Shown: positions 1 to 11,020 of the stretch, in pieces
How positions within the stretch are numbered: position 1 is the stretch's first letter
Layout of the letters: each line of letters begins with the position of its first letter
Assembly (NCBI GenBank): GCA_036872755.1
Contig: JAVHNS010000004.1
Span: forward strand, 310,001 to 374,000
Direction: 5' to 3'
DNA from: Orbilia blumenaviensis
Taxonomy: Eukaryota; Ascomycota; Orbiliomycetes; Orbiliales; Orbiliaceae
DNA length: 64,000 nucleotides
Made by a program: the position numbers and the translations under genes
Notes under the pieces: generated by a model
The model's database searches: none
Seen by the model: only the letters and a program-made list of their open reading frames with translations
Told to the model about the DNA's origin: nothing

Positions 1-1023
1 ACCCAGGATTTCAGAAAGACCAATAGCGAAGAGGCCGTAGACTATCTATCGCTGATTTGCTTGAATAGTGATATTGGTGGAGAGAAGCAACTCAAGCTTT
101 GCCACGAAGCTTTGCGAGAATTAGTCTTGGAAACTCGTGACTTTGCTAGGCTATTGGGTGATGTCCGATCCGACGGATCGCGAGAGCGGGGTACCATTCA
201 AAGGCGCCTGAAGGTTCTTAAGCTGAGCAATGAAGATGAATATCTTCATACAATCACTCACCAAGCTGCCGCCCAGGCGGATGATGATGGTAGGACATCA
301 GATGCTATCCTCCTGTATCACTTGGGCGAGGACTATGATACTGTGGTTTCCTTGGTAAACAAGAACCTGAGCGACTCGCTGGCCGCAGGCGAGACCGACG
401 ATAATTGGATTGGTAGCAACCCAACGATCGGCTTAGATGCTCAAGGACAGCCAATAAATCAGAGCATTTCCTTGACCTCGGTTGAAGACCCCGCTCAGCT
501 CGCGAGGAACATTAACGAGGTCTACTCGAGAAATGCTTCGATATATGGCAAAGTGTCCAAGCAAAACTGGGAATCATGCGGTGTGCTTATCCGTATCGAT
601 GAAGCCAAGAAGCTCTACCGTGCCAACAGACCCGAGGAGTGTCTGCAGCGTATCGAAAGCCTGGACGTCATCCCGCTCAACCGGAGTGCTGATATCGGTG
701 TGATCCGCCGCCGTGCCCAAAACTTCCCGACGTTGCACGAGACAGTTTCTCGAACCATACCGTTGCTCCTAGTTATGGGTGTTAGGTGTATCCATAAACT
801 TCTAGAGACATTGAGGAATGCTAGCTTCCAGGATGCGGCCAAGGACTTCAAGATGAAGGAGTTGGATGGGAAGAAGAAGAGTGCCCTAATTTATGCGGGC
901 ATGATCCAATATAAGGTTTGTCGAATTCATACATCTTGAATTTAAATGCAGCTTTTGCTAACACCTATTGAAACGCAACAGATGCCTCCAGATGTCTATA
1001 GTCAGATGACCTCGATGGAGTAG
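1..1023 (+). CDS. NIC96: Nucleoporin NIC96/NUP93, C-terminal part
   Basis: Scaffold nucleoporin of the inner ring of the nuclear pore complex. The reading frame is open from base 1, so the gene starts outside the window and only its last 318 residues are seen. The visible part is the helical Nic96 domain, with a family-like stretch near YLSLICLNSDIGGE and a second around HTITHQAAAQADDDGR. The last intron is 916-981 (donor GTTTGT, acceptor CAACAG), joining in phase 0 to a 14-codon exon, 982-1023. That exon restores the usual ending MIQYK-MPPDVYSQM before a TAG at 1021-1023. Oddly, the same frame stays open for 92 more codons after that TAG, to a TAA at 1300 (see findings). Family assignment rests on remembered similarity and length. 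The final exon and stop are inferred. Confidence 0.85.
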
Positions 1024-1302
1024 GATGCCCATCGAGGACCTATTAACGAAAGAAGACCATGGAGAGCTCCCAGAGGCGAAGTCCAAGGGTTATCTGAAAT
1101 CATCCCATTTAAAGTATCTCGTCGGCAGGCAACATCACCACCAATTTCTTCGAGTTCAACCTCAAGTTCAATTTCACCTAGCGATTCGAGCTCTAAGGAG
1201 TACTCTAAAAGGAAAGACTCCTTGAAACGCCTGAAGAAGTTGAATATCGAGGCACCGATGGAGAATGGCGCGGCCAAAGTTAACCGGGTATCATTTAAAT
1301 AA

Positions 1303-1704
1303 TCGTCTTTGCGATATGTTTGCAAGCTGTTTCTTTCATACAGCTTGAGGGTTTAGACTCTCATACATGAGGTTCTCTAGTATGGAATATATGTACATTA
1401 GATTTATCTGCATAATTATTCACGAGCGCTGAATTAAACGAAATAACCACTGCACTTTATCCTTTGTCTCTCTCTTTTAGATTTTCGCACATACGGGCCT
1501 GGTTTTTTAAGATTACGGGAGCCGGTTTAGTTAGTCTCGTGCAGCACCAAAGAAGAATCTACACGTTTTCATCTTGAAAAGTTTGTTATATTATAATTAT
1601 ATACAGGTGAAATAGAAACCAGCTAGGCCTTCATGAGGATTCGCGATCAGTGGTAGAATAGATCTATAGATAGCCAGCTGTGATATCCTTTGTCTAGTTG
1701 CTGT
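1303..1704. other. Intergenic, convergent 3' regions
   Basis: This stretch lies between the nucleoporin and the minus-strand small secreted protein gene. It is AT-rich and probably holds both 3' UTRs. I see no coding exon, RNA gene or repeat in it. Confidence 0.5.
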
Positions 1705-2042
1705 TTAGATGTTGCAGACCAACTTCAACTTTGGGCACTCGGCCTTCATTCTGACGCAGTCTAAATAATAAGATAAAAAAGTTAGCGAATGTATCCCACC
1801 ATATGAAGAGATACTTTGATTTGAAGAATGAGGAGTTAGAACATACTGTTGCAGTTCTTGACGCAGAAGTCGGTCAACATTGGGTTCTCGGCGTTGTCCT
1901 TGTGGGTGGCCTTGGCACACCTGGCGTAGTCCAATTCCTTCTCCCAGAACCAGGGAGCGGCGACGGCCTCTGGGGCAGCGGCTGGGGCGCACTGGGCGGC
2001 GGCGAAGAGGGCGGCAATGGTGGCGACGGTGGTGAACTTCAT
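1705..2042 (-). CDS. Small secreted cysteine-rich protein
   Basis: Two exons, 2042..1847 and 1760..1705, are joined across an 86-nt intron (donor GTATGT, acceptor ATTTAG), giving 83 residues. The N-terminus is a clear signal peptide: K2, a hydrophobic Thr/Ala core, then a cleavage-like AQC-AP site near residue 18. The mature chain is about 65 residues with six cysteines (ARC, DFC, KNC, NNC, AEC, LVC), enough for three disulfides. Splicing joins KNCN to NCVRMKAEC, so half of the cysteines lie around or after the junction. No known domain is recognised. Size and cysteine content resemble fungal secreted effector or antimicrobial-like proteins, but that is inference. A TATA-like element lies about 145 bp upstream of the ATG. 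The plus-strand reading frame over the same bases is a shadow. Confidence 0.75.
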
Positions 2043-2184
2043 TTTGTTTGGATGGGTTTAGAGGAAGCTGAAAAAGCTTATTATATTATATTAAAGAATG
2101 ACTTGGTATTAGGGTGTTTGAATGAGCGAATGAATGAATGTGACTGATGAATTGAGATATTTTGTAATATTCGAAGCTGGTACG

Positions 2185-2197
2185 TTATATATATACA
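2185..2197 (-). promoter_or_regulatory. TATA-like element of the small secreted protein gene
   Basis: An alternating TA run (plus strand TTATATATATACA) sits about 145 bp upstream of the minus-strand ATG at 2042. This is a plausible core promoter for a strongly expressed secreted-protein gene. The assignment is by position and composition only. Confidence 0.35.
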
Positions 2198-3171
2198 ATC
2201 CTCCTTAGGAGGGGGCGTAGAGGCCGGCCGGGCCATAGCGAACTACCATTCGGAATATTTCCATCACTGAAAGAAAAATGCAAACACAACGACCTTCATT
2301 TTCACAACAAGCCGTGCCAAGTCGAGGGCCTTCGAGGCGAGAATAATTTCCGGAGATCAGGTCAACATTAACGTGCATGTTCGTTACCAAACAAATATTG
2401 CGATTTTTTGCGTGGAGTGTTAGGATTAATGCTTGTAACAATACATTGTAGAAGGCCTCAAGGGATCATATTGGGAAGCTGGTAGGGGAGGGGCGGAAAA
2501 TATTAATATGGTTAAACAGAATCTGGAGAACCTGGGGTGCGTAGGGTGGAGTTCCTATCAGACGATTTTAAGTCATGAAATTCAAGAGAGTGTTCTTTTC
2601 TTTCTTTCTAGAATTCCACCGTTTTCTACTGCCAAAAAAGATTCCGATTTCTTATAGCCTGGTGAGAGTGAGATCATGAACTTCCTAACATGGGGCCCGT
2701 GAGCTCAATCTGGGTTATGCGTGTAGCATCGAGGATTAGTTGTCGCACAAATCAGTAGGTTTGCCCCGAATAGGCATCTCGTCGAATCCGGTAATTCCTT
2801 TGACTGCCACACACCTTTGCGTTGTTACGGTTGAGACTTCGAGCGGTAGTACTTTAAAGATATGGAATGATAGAAATACTATTATGCTTTGAAAGTTTCT
2901 AAAAGTCGTAAGGCTAAATACATACATTTTCAAGAATGGATAAGAGGCTGTAGTGGTTTGAGTTTTGGGGAAAGAAAGAAGAAAAAAAAACAGAGAACGC
3001 CCTTTCCAAATTAAGGTAGAACAAAAAAGAAAAATAGATGACGAAAAACGAAGGGATGAAGAAATGGAACAATCTTGCAGTCTAGCTCATAAGATTCTTC
3101 CTCTCTGCTAAATAATGTGTACCAACTCTCAAACGCTATGCCTTTTCCTTCTAAGCGGATCTATATTTTTT
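2198..3171. other. Intergenic between two minus-strand genes
   Basis: The stretch contains the upstream region of the small secreted protein gene and the 3' region of the channel gene, with A-rich tracts around 2980-3060. Two minus-strand open frames of 65-78 codons occur but have no recognisable features and are not called. Confidence 0.4.
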
Positions 3172-5937
3172 TTATACTCTATTCGATGGATCCCTGTTTG
3201 AAGGATCTCTAGGGTCTCTGGGTGCTGGACCCGGGTGGTTTCCCGGATATTGCTGCTGTCCTTGCTGTTGGGGTATTTGTGGTAGCTGGGTTTGTGGGGG
3301 CGGCTGGGGTGGTTGGCCTTGGTATGATGGCCCTGGCTGAGCATGCGACTGGTAGAACGGTTGTTGCGGTGGTAGCTGAGCTATTGGGCTTGGGATGCTT
3401 GGCCTAAAGTTGTCACGGCTTTGGGTCGGAGCCAGTGATTGGAATCCGGTGGTAGTCCTAACAATCGGAGAGTGACCTCCCTGTGTGGAGAACGATCCGT
3501 TACGTCGGCGACGCCCGGTAGTGCTCTGCATCCGTAGGATATCGCGAACTTGGTTCAATTCGTTGCGGCGGGTAGATCGGGTACGAGAGATCAAGCTTGC
3601 ATCATCACCTAGGAGGGTGTCATCGCGGGGATCGGCCTGTGCGTTCAAATTCGTTTGAGAAGGCGAAGTTGTTAGGATAGTAGGTGCAGCCAGAGGGACG
3701 GATCCAGGTAACGACGAACTAGCTTCTTTAGCTGCCTCTTCAGCCTCGATTTCTTCCTCGGTCTTGAAGCGTTTAGCTTCTTTGTCTTTCGCAGCTTGTT
3801 CTTTGCGTCGTTGTGCTTCCGCGGGGTCGATAGTGACGAAGTATTGGGCGTTAGCACCTTCGCCGAGGCCAGGATCACCAGCACCAGGTCCGTAGATTGG
3901 AATCTTGCGAAGAGCAGCAACTAAGGCGGACATGAACTTGTTCCTGCGCTCGACCCGCTTAGGTTGGTCGGCCCAGTTTCCTTTGTACCTAATTTCAACC
4001 CTAAGTTCCAAGCTATCGAGCTTAACACCATTAATTTCAACGTTCAAGTTGTCAGCTCGGAAGTCACGACTGTTATCTTCGACGAACATCATAAGCTCGG
4101 ACCGGAGAAGCATGATCTCGCGCATGCTAGTCTCGAAGTGAACATTAAACACGACGACTTCACGCATGGGTCCTGAGCGAGTGACGTTCTCGACATACTT
4201 GCCATTGAGAATGTTGTTTGGAACTTGTACGGATTTGTTGGTTTCAACCTGGCGAAAAACTGTGTAGAGAAGGGAGATGTGTTCGACGATGTATTCCTTC
4301 AACTCAAGATCGATCCGGTCACCAACGTCGTATGGATGCTTGACGAAGATGAAGATGCATGAACCGAGAATTTCTTGAGCAGTGGCAGCGAAGACGAAGG
4401 AAAGAGAGAGTAAAGTAGCACCGGCGGTACCGAGGGTGGTGACGAAGTTCTGATTCAGGAAGGCAACAAAAACGAAGATGATGACAACGAAGACGATAGC
4501 GGAGAGGAGCGAATTAAGGGCAGAGATAGCAGAGTCGATGTCTCCCATACTCTTGGCCAAAGCCTTGCGTTCACGAGCAACCTCCAAGATCATCCCGATC
4601 ATTTCTTCCAAAGAGATATCTCCGTTCTCATCTTTATCAAGCATGACGAAGGCAGTCTTAGCTTGCTCCTGTCTATCTAGGCCAAGAACCTCGAGGAAAT
4701 CATCCATGTAGAGGGTATCCTTCCCTTCCTCGGCAAAGCTCATCCAGATACGACGTCCAAGGGCTTCAATCGTAGTCCTTCGTGCAAGAGCATTCACGAC
4801 TACCGACCTTGCAGAGTTGGGGTTCAGAACATTTCGTCCCGTAATCTCTTTCGCGACATGTCCAACAGCAGATGTGATGTTGTCTCCAACTCGGCCGATT
4901 TGGTGAAGAAGCCTCATAGGTGTGGCAGTGCCGCTTTGTTTTGCCAATGGAGTTCCCAAACCATTCACCAATCCAGCATGGAGAATATAATCTTCTTCAG
5001 CAAACTCGGGACAGTAAGCAGGGAAAGCTTGTCGTGAAGTCTCCAAGAGCATCGAAAGAACCTTGATATAGTCTTTGTTTGCAAGGATTCTCGCAGAGAA
5101 TTGCTTTTGGTGGTACTGAACTGAGATTAATTGGACAATGACAGACTTGACAAGGAATATCAGGGAGGAGACCAAAGCAGCAGCAAGCACAAGGTTGAGT
5201 TTGCTTTGCCATGGCTGAGTATTGGTAGCAGCCGGATTCGTGAGGGCTTCCCTGCGCTTATCGGGGTTATGGGTCATCATTTGGAGGAATGAGACCCAGC
5301 TGGCAAAGCACCAACCGACGAACGAAAGAGGAACCTCAAGTTGTTGAATGACTTTGTAGTATTTACGGGTGCCGCTGCTGATGACACCGACAAGTGTCTT
5401 GAAAACAATCGGCAAACATTTTGCAACGATTTTGGAGACCCAGAGCGAACACCAGACGATTTCAAGCCAGGCAAAGAACCAAACCAGACGAACACCTCCA
5501 ACAGTAGCATTAGGGGCAGCGGTCGCTCCAACAATGATGGGGATAGCAAGTGCCAATGCTAGTGGTGCAATATATATCATCCATCTTGTGATAAAGCTGA
5601 AATTGAGAATTTTTTCGTATAATAAACCAACTTTGTTCAAAGCAGTTTCTTCACCATCATTGAAACTTTGGCCATCCTTCAATAGCCTTCGTTTCCCACC
5701 CTTCCTCTCAAGGGGTCCAAGGGCATCCAGCGTGTCACCCGCCCTTTCAAAGGGCGGTCGAGTGACTTTGTCTGTGCTAGGATTGAATGCTGTGATGGAT
5801 CCCTCCTTGGTGCGTATGGATCGATGGGACTCGATTGGTGTAAGAGGTATATTTACGACGTGATCTTCTGAAGGTCGTTGAAATGACGGATCTATGGGCT
5901 GGAAGCCAGCCCTGCCCGCTGGATGTTGTGAAGACAT
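3172..5937 (-). CDS. MscS-family mechanosensitive channel with EF-hand
   Basis: A single 921-residue reading frame. The order is a charged N-terminal cytosolic segment (1-110), then hydrophobic segments at about 115-140, 150-180, 200-220 and 247-272. A canonical EF-hand loop lies at 434-445 (D434, D436, N438, G439, D440, S442, E445). Two more hydrophobic segments, about 476-497 and 503-535, include the pore helix region AATAQEILGSCIFIF. The MscS beta domain runs about 540-690, and a long Pro/Gln-rich disordered tail about 700-921. Fungal members of this family (fission yeast Msy1/Msy2) sit in ER or cortical membranes and couple osmotic stress to calcium. The EF-hand next to the pore suggests direct calcium modulation. 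Start: the first ATG of the open frame, whose leader looks natural. No intron is needed. Confidence 0.9.
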   Translation of the reverse strand: MSSQHPAGRAGFQPIDPSFQRPSEDHVVNIPLTPIESHRSIRTKEGSITAFNPSTDKVTRPPFERAGDTLDALGPLERKGGKRRLLKDGQSFNDGEETALNKVGLLYEKILNFSFITRWMIYIAPLALALAIPIIVGATAAPNATVGGVRLVWFFAWLEIVWCSLWVSKIVAKCLPIVFKTLVGVISSGTRKYYKVIQQLEVPLSFVGWCFASWVSFLQMMTHNPDKRREALTNPAATNTQPWQSKLNLVLAAALVSSLIFLVKSVIVQLISVQYHQKQFSARILANKDYIKVLSMLLETSRQAFPAYCPEFAEEDYILHAGLVNGLGTPLAKQSGTATPMRLLHQIGRVGDNITSAVGHVAKEITGRNVLNPNSARSVVVNALARRTTIEALGRRIWMSFAEEGKDTLYMDDFLEVLGLDRQEQAKTAFVMLDKDENGDISLEEMIGMILEVARERKALAKSMGDIDSAISALNSLLSAIVFVVIIFVFVAFLNQNFVTTLGTAGATLLSLSFVFAATAQEILGSCIFIFVKHPYDVGDRIDLELKEYIVEHISLLYTVFRQVETNKSVQVPNNILNGKYVENVTRSGPMREVVVFNVHFETSMREIMLLRSELMMFVEDNSRDFRADNLNVEINGVKLDSLELRVEIRYKGNWADQPKRVERRNKFMSALVAALRKIPIYGPGAGDPGLGEGANAQYFVTIDPAEAQRRKEQAAKDKEAKRFKTEEEIEAEEAAKEASSSLPGSVPLAAPTILTTSPSQTNLNAQADPRDDTLLGDDASLISRTRSTRRNELNQVRDILRMQSTTGRRRRNGSFSTQGGHSPIVRTTTGFQSLAPTQSRDNFRPSIPSPIAQLPPQQPFYQSHAQPGPSYQGQPPQPPPQTQLPQIPQQQGQQQYPGNHPGPAPRDPRDPSNRDPSNRV

Positions 5938-8900
5938 GTTCGAGGAAAACGTATTATTTGCCTCCTTCCTGTTGGTAAAGAAATAATCGAACTTATTAAT
6001 AACTGTTTCGGATTACAAGTAAAAGGTCGGAGAAACTGAGGGGCGGTAGTATTAATAATTTGTCAGGGGTGAAGTCTTGGGTGATAGTGGTGGATATATG
6101 GTATATGGGGTTGAAGGCTGGTGAAGCTGGGGATGCGTTGTAAGGTGTTGGTGTTGTCAGGTGTTGCTGTCACACGCTGGAAGCCAATGATAGGGAAGTG
6201 TGAATAGAAGAGATTATATAGAATATGCAGTGCACTTTTGCTCCTCTTTGCAAATATATCAAATGTGCTTTTTCTAGTTCGTTCTCCAGGAACTGATGCT
6301 ACTGCTGCTGTACTGTGCTGTACTGTATGTATTGTTCTTGAACGATTGTGGGTTTCGAAGATGCTTTTTTATGCTGCTGGAACGACCGAAACGAGTGTGG
6401 GAGCACCAACCGAATATGCAAGGCAGTGACGCAGGTACCGAAAGAGACGCCCTTCCAAAGAGGAATATAAAAAAAAAAGACCTGGGGAAATGACGGTATC
6501 AAGAGATCACAGCTGACGACACCTGAGAAACAAAGGAAAGATAGGGATAGAGAGGAAAGAGAGAAAGACGAGGGTTGGATAAGAGAACGATAAAAAAAGG
6601 ACAGAAGGTTTATATTTCAAGGCCGGTCAAATTCGAATTAATTCGGTCCGTCAGGGGACGAAAAAGAACGGTGAAATACTCCTTCCTTGCTTTGTTTTCC
6701 TACTGGCTCCTTCCCAGAAGCAAAGGGACTGACTGATTAGTACTGTTGGATAATGACCCGATGTTGGAGGTCGATCGGCTGTACCCACTAGCACCAACGG
6801 ACAAGGGGACCGGCTAGATGCAGTCAATGAACGAATGGACGGATACCAAGTCAGAAGGGACTCTCAGGGATGCCTCTTGGGTGTGAAATGCTAAATTCTC
6901 GACTTCCCTGGCAGGCTTCGTTGCTGCGTCTTTTATTACACATCCTGCCTGATCGACGGGCGACATTATTGTGACCGTCGAAAAGTATGTGGGTCGGCCT
7001 GTCGTGGCATTCGATTCATCCGCCGCATGGCAATTTGCAATATCTCACGTTCTCACCATGGACCAAAAAAAAAAAAAAAAAAAAAAAAAAACTTTGGACC
7101 TACAATGGTACCATGTTTAGAGACTCGCAAACTTTTCACACAAATTCTCGCATAGTGTCTCTGGCTCCAAGCCGTTCGCCACAAATTCAAACCCGTCCCT
7201 GAAATCTTCTCAACACCACGAAAATGCCATCGAGATGCCCGGTGGGGACATTAAGGTCAGGGTGGGTTACAAGATTTTAGCGATGTTTCGGACCCAGATC
7301 GATTGGACGGTGGCACCCCGATGCCCGTACTATGAGATCATCGCTTGGCCATTGGTTGACCGGGGGAATTAAATGCATGGACGTTGCATGCAGCCAGCGG
7401 GTGTTTGCTCGGGAGAATTTCAGAACTGACGTCTAGTGTCCGGCTTTCCGCTGGCCTTGTCCCACGGATTCAGGGACAGCATCAATTGCAATTGCGATTG
7501 CTTACTTATATGCAATGCGCAATGGCGTCGACGCAAAATTTAATTCGAAGCACCTGCAAAATAAGGCGCTCCGCCTTGAGTTATTCCGCCATAAACAGTC
7601 TTACTAAACTTGCTCAGCTGAGGTCTAAGAATACTCTATCTTCCTTGGAAAAAAATTTTTTTTGTTTGCAAAAAATTCGTTTTTATGGCCTAAATCGGTT
7701 ATCGAAGGGCTGCTCGGAGCTCAAGCTCAATGAGCTACAAGGGAAAAAATAAATAAAAAAATTCGATATACAAACCGTTATACCAACAAAGTTTAAGTGC
7801 AAACAAAAATAGCACGAAGCGGGCCGATGTGACCGTACGAGCATCATCGACGGTCGAGAACGCTGGCGTCGAGAGGCTATCCGGTAGGTATCGCCAGACG
7901 CTATCCGTGCCGTTACGCATGGAATGCTCAGACTGCAACCTTGGATCATGCACCCTTGGTAGATCCTATACTGGGGCACGCACAGGTGTTGAATGAATTT
8001 GATACATGTGATATCCCCACATTAATTTTGTGACCGAGGGCACTTTGTGATACTTCATCTTCAAGATCTCTCAATATCGATCAAGTATTACGAAATCTCT
8101 CTCGATCCGCTCGACCTTACTCCACAATGTGACGACTGTGATAAAAGACCATGTTCAAGACAATAGAATACCCGAGTTGGCAAGCGAAAACAAAACTGCC
8201 CAGGCCTCCCATATGCAGGTCCCAACAGCCCCGAAATTGAAGACCCGCAGATCTCAGTCCATAAACGGACCCGGGACGTAAAAACCTTATGCCATTCCGC
8301 TGTTTCATTTGCCTCAAACCCAACTCCACAGGAAAGTGCCGAATCCCGGCCCTCTCTCAAACAGCGGCCTTGGAAGGATTCTTCCTTACGAAACACTAAA
8401 GCACGAATAAGGGATGCAGCGAAATATTCGGACAGATCGGGAAATTATCAACCTCGCTTTGCACGACACTACTGTGGGTTTGATGACCTTGGCCAGTCGT
8501 CAAGGCTCTGGGAATCGGCCAAGAATGTCGAGGTTTTCTTGTGAAGTCTTCGAAAATTCCTACTAATATTATTTTTGCCCCCAGGGTCTCTGGGTCGCGT
8601 CGCGTGGTATCTACACAAAGTTGGGGATCACTAAATCTAGCATCGCTCTCCAAAGATCTATTTTCATGATGAATATAGGGTTGGTATGTAGACCCTGTCG
8701 AGACATTTAAGCTTGATCCAACCCGAACCGGATTACCCTGGCGGATTTGTGACAGCCGTTGCTTTATGCTAGTGCTTCCCGAGATCCTGAACATTCCTTT
8801 GCGACTACAAAAACTGTCCTCTCCCCTGATCCAGAATGATGCTGATTCCACGAATTCCCATTATGTTTGTTCGAGAAAATAAATTAACACGCGTCCAGCT

Positions 8901-9678
8901 GGAATGATAACGACACCTATATCAAACAGTTATATACCTCGGACAACCGACTCAGATTAATTATGTCGTGTAACCTAACACCATTCAACTCTGGGTATTG
9001 GTATCAATATATGCCATGCATATCGTGCGCATATAAAACGCCATTATTCTAGATACTTCATTCGGCTTCGAATCCCCTCTGTAGTCATCAGCCATAGATA
9101 ATAATAGAAAGTATGGAAAAATCCGATAACGAGCTTTGATTTTATACCGGCGTATACCATGAGCATCTACTTATTTTGATGCCGGGTTGCAGTTGGTCCA
9201 TTCCCCAGCTGCAACCCTGGATTAGGTCCACAAGACCAGTTTCCGGCCCTTGCATTGCTGCGGCATCGGGCGCTAGTATTTGGATTACATGTTGGAAAGC
9301 CATGGGTCATATCGTTATGGTATCTACAAGCGGCGGAAACAGAGTTTAGAAGATTGATATTACAAATTGTGACTCTTATTCCCAGAATTAGTTTATAGAA
9401 TTCTCTGATATCGATATCTTGTATTTTCGAAGCTTTCCCCAGTTTTACTTTGTCTTTCTGGATGTATCTTCATGAGTGGTTCATGACGGAAAAGAATCTA
9501 CCACATTGGCAACGCAATAATAAATACAATAGTTCAAACCAGCTAGCGCACAAGAAGTTACGTCTGTCTGGTCTCGTTGGAACCAGCGTCTGTCTATACA
9601 TCTAAACACCAAACCAAGTTATTCATTTAGGGAATCTTCTCTCGTACCCACAACTTCTGCTTCACATCCACCACCAAG
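5938..9678. other. 3.7 kb gene-free stretch
   Basis: Probably contains the 5' leader of the channel gene on the left and the promoter of the acetyltransferase gene on the right. Purine-rich tracts occur around 6520-6600 and a 27-base A run at 7065-7091. Open frames of 102 and 151 codons lie on the minus strand at 8088-8396 and 8396-8851. They show no motif, signal peptide or family likeness and are not called. No transposase, terminal repeat or RNA gene was recognised. Confidence 0.4.
7065..7091. repeat. Poly-A homopolymer run
   Basis: An uninterrupted run of 27 A in the gene-free stretch upstream of the channel gene. It may be a simple homopolymer or the fossil of a retroposed poly-A tail. 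No target-site duplication was recognised. Confidence 0.8.
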
Positions 9679-10662
9679 ATGCGATACTTAAACAACGCTG
9701 AGAATAAGAAGGCGGACCTTCCCGTCGATCTATACCACCTTCGTACGCCAGTGGAGGAATATGACCTCAATTGTGTAATGCCGCTTCGCACTCTCGAATC
9801 GAACGGTGTTCGCTTGGAACCTTTTATCGTGCGTACCAAATACCTAACTTGTGGAACAATTTCCCCGTAACACTTATTTTAGCTTCGAAAAGGAATGATA
9901 ATATTGCGTCCTAAGCTAACAAGTCCTTAGCCATCTCTCCACGCAGAATATGCATTCTCTCTCATCCAACAAGACCCGGATAATATCATATACAGATATC
10001 TTCCATATGGTCCATTCTCCACCCTTGCAGAGTTTCTGACATGGTTAGAGCACCGCATCAGAAGTGATAAGCAGTCATGCTTGTTCCTGATTACAGACCT
10101 CTCTCGGCCGTATGATGCGGAAAGGCCTCTAAGTAGGGTTGCGGGCTGGATTGGTGTTATCAATATCAGCATTGTGGACCTGGTTGGCGAGGTTGGGCAT
10201 GTTACTGTCTTGAAGAGAGCCTGGAGAACGTGAGTTTTCTTATACCATGCATATGTATGTCCATTTAGGAGAGGAGATTGCTAATGATGGGGTTTATTAA
10301 ACAGTCATATAAACACCCATGCGTCATCTCTCTTGATCAAGTACTTGCTCTCACCCCGTCCTGAGGGCCTTGCATTCCGTCGAGCTTGCTGGTTGGCACA
10401 TATGTCCAATGAAAACTCCAACAAGGCGGCCGAAAGACTCGGGTTCCGTCACGAAGGCAATATCCGTTGCGCAAAGTTGCTTCGACAAGATAAAGAAGGA
10501 GATGTGATCGATAGTGAGAATGGGCTTGGGAGAACGGAAGAAGGGAAATCTAGGAATACGAATGTTTGGAGCATCACTTGGAAGGATTGGGAAGAAGGCA
10601 AGGCGGAGAAGATTGAAGAGCTATTAGCGAGGGAGGTCAAAGAGAATCCGGCCTGGGATTGA
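9679..10662 (+). CDS. GNAT acetyltransferase (RimJ/RimL type)
   Basis: Three exons, 9679..9828, 9931..10229 and 10305..10662, encode 268 residues. Introns have donors GTGCGT and GTGAGT with acceptors CCTTAG and AACAG, and phases 0 and 2. The protein begins with the pattern of fungal RimJ-like enzymes, a short leader to RLEPFI-PSLHAEYAF. The acetyl-CoA fold follows: a beta-strand region RVAGWIGVINIS, a VGHVTVLKRAWR segment, then the C-terminal signature NENSNKAAERLGFRHEG that binds the CoA pyrophosphate and adenine. Such enzymes acetylate small amines or protein N-termini. The substrate cannot be told from sequence. The splice at ATC-CCA rebuilds the conserved PFIPSLHAE block, which supports the first intron. 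Confidence 0.85.
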
Positions 10663-11020
10663 GAAGCACTTGTATTGCATTTTTTTTTTATAATTATGTT
10701 TAGAGGGTGGCGTTTAGAGGATGTATATACGCTAACTATACAGGGGGCGCTTGAAGGGGAATAGAATACTGCTTGACCAGGTGTGACACTGCTGAATTAA
10801 TCCTTAGTCCAGATGTAGTCCTGAACACTCCAGATGCCAATACCGAAGTCCCTCGTTACAAAACTGTAACTGGATAATATCGGTTTAGTTGTCTTGGTGC
10901 CAGTAGTGCAATTGTGTTGTCGACGCTAAATAATGTGTCACAGCTCAACCTCAAATTCTTTCCTCAAACATCTCCTTGCTACCTCTTTCCACCACGAATG
11001 AGCGAATCGATTTCCTGAAA
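10663..11020. other. Short intergenic region
   Basis: This is the 3' UTR of the acetyltransferase, with a T run after the stop, followed by the promoter of the next plus-strand gene. Nothing else was seen. Confidence 0.4.

Noticed and set aside
1803..2147. 114-codon plus-strand open frame
   Set aside because: The Gly-rich product is the mirror of the Ala-rich signal peptide on the other strand. The minus-strand protein has a signal peptide and proper splicing.
5369..5863. 164-codon plus-strand open frame
   Set aside because: Shadow of the mechanosensitive channel coding strand.
8088..8851. Two adjacent minus-strand frames of 102 and 151 codons
   Set aside because: No motif, no plausible splice joining them, no codon preference like the real genes here. 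They may be relic DNA, but that cannot be shown.
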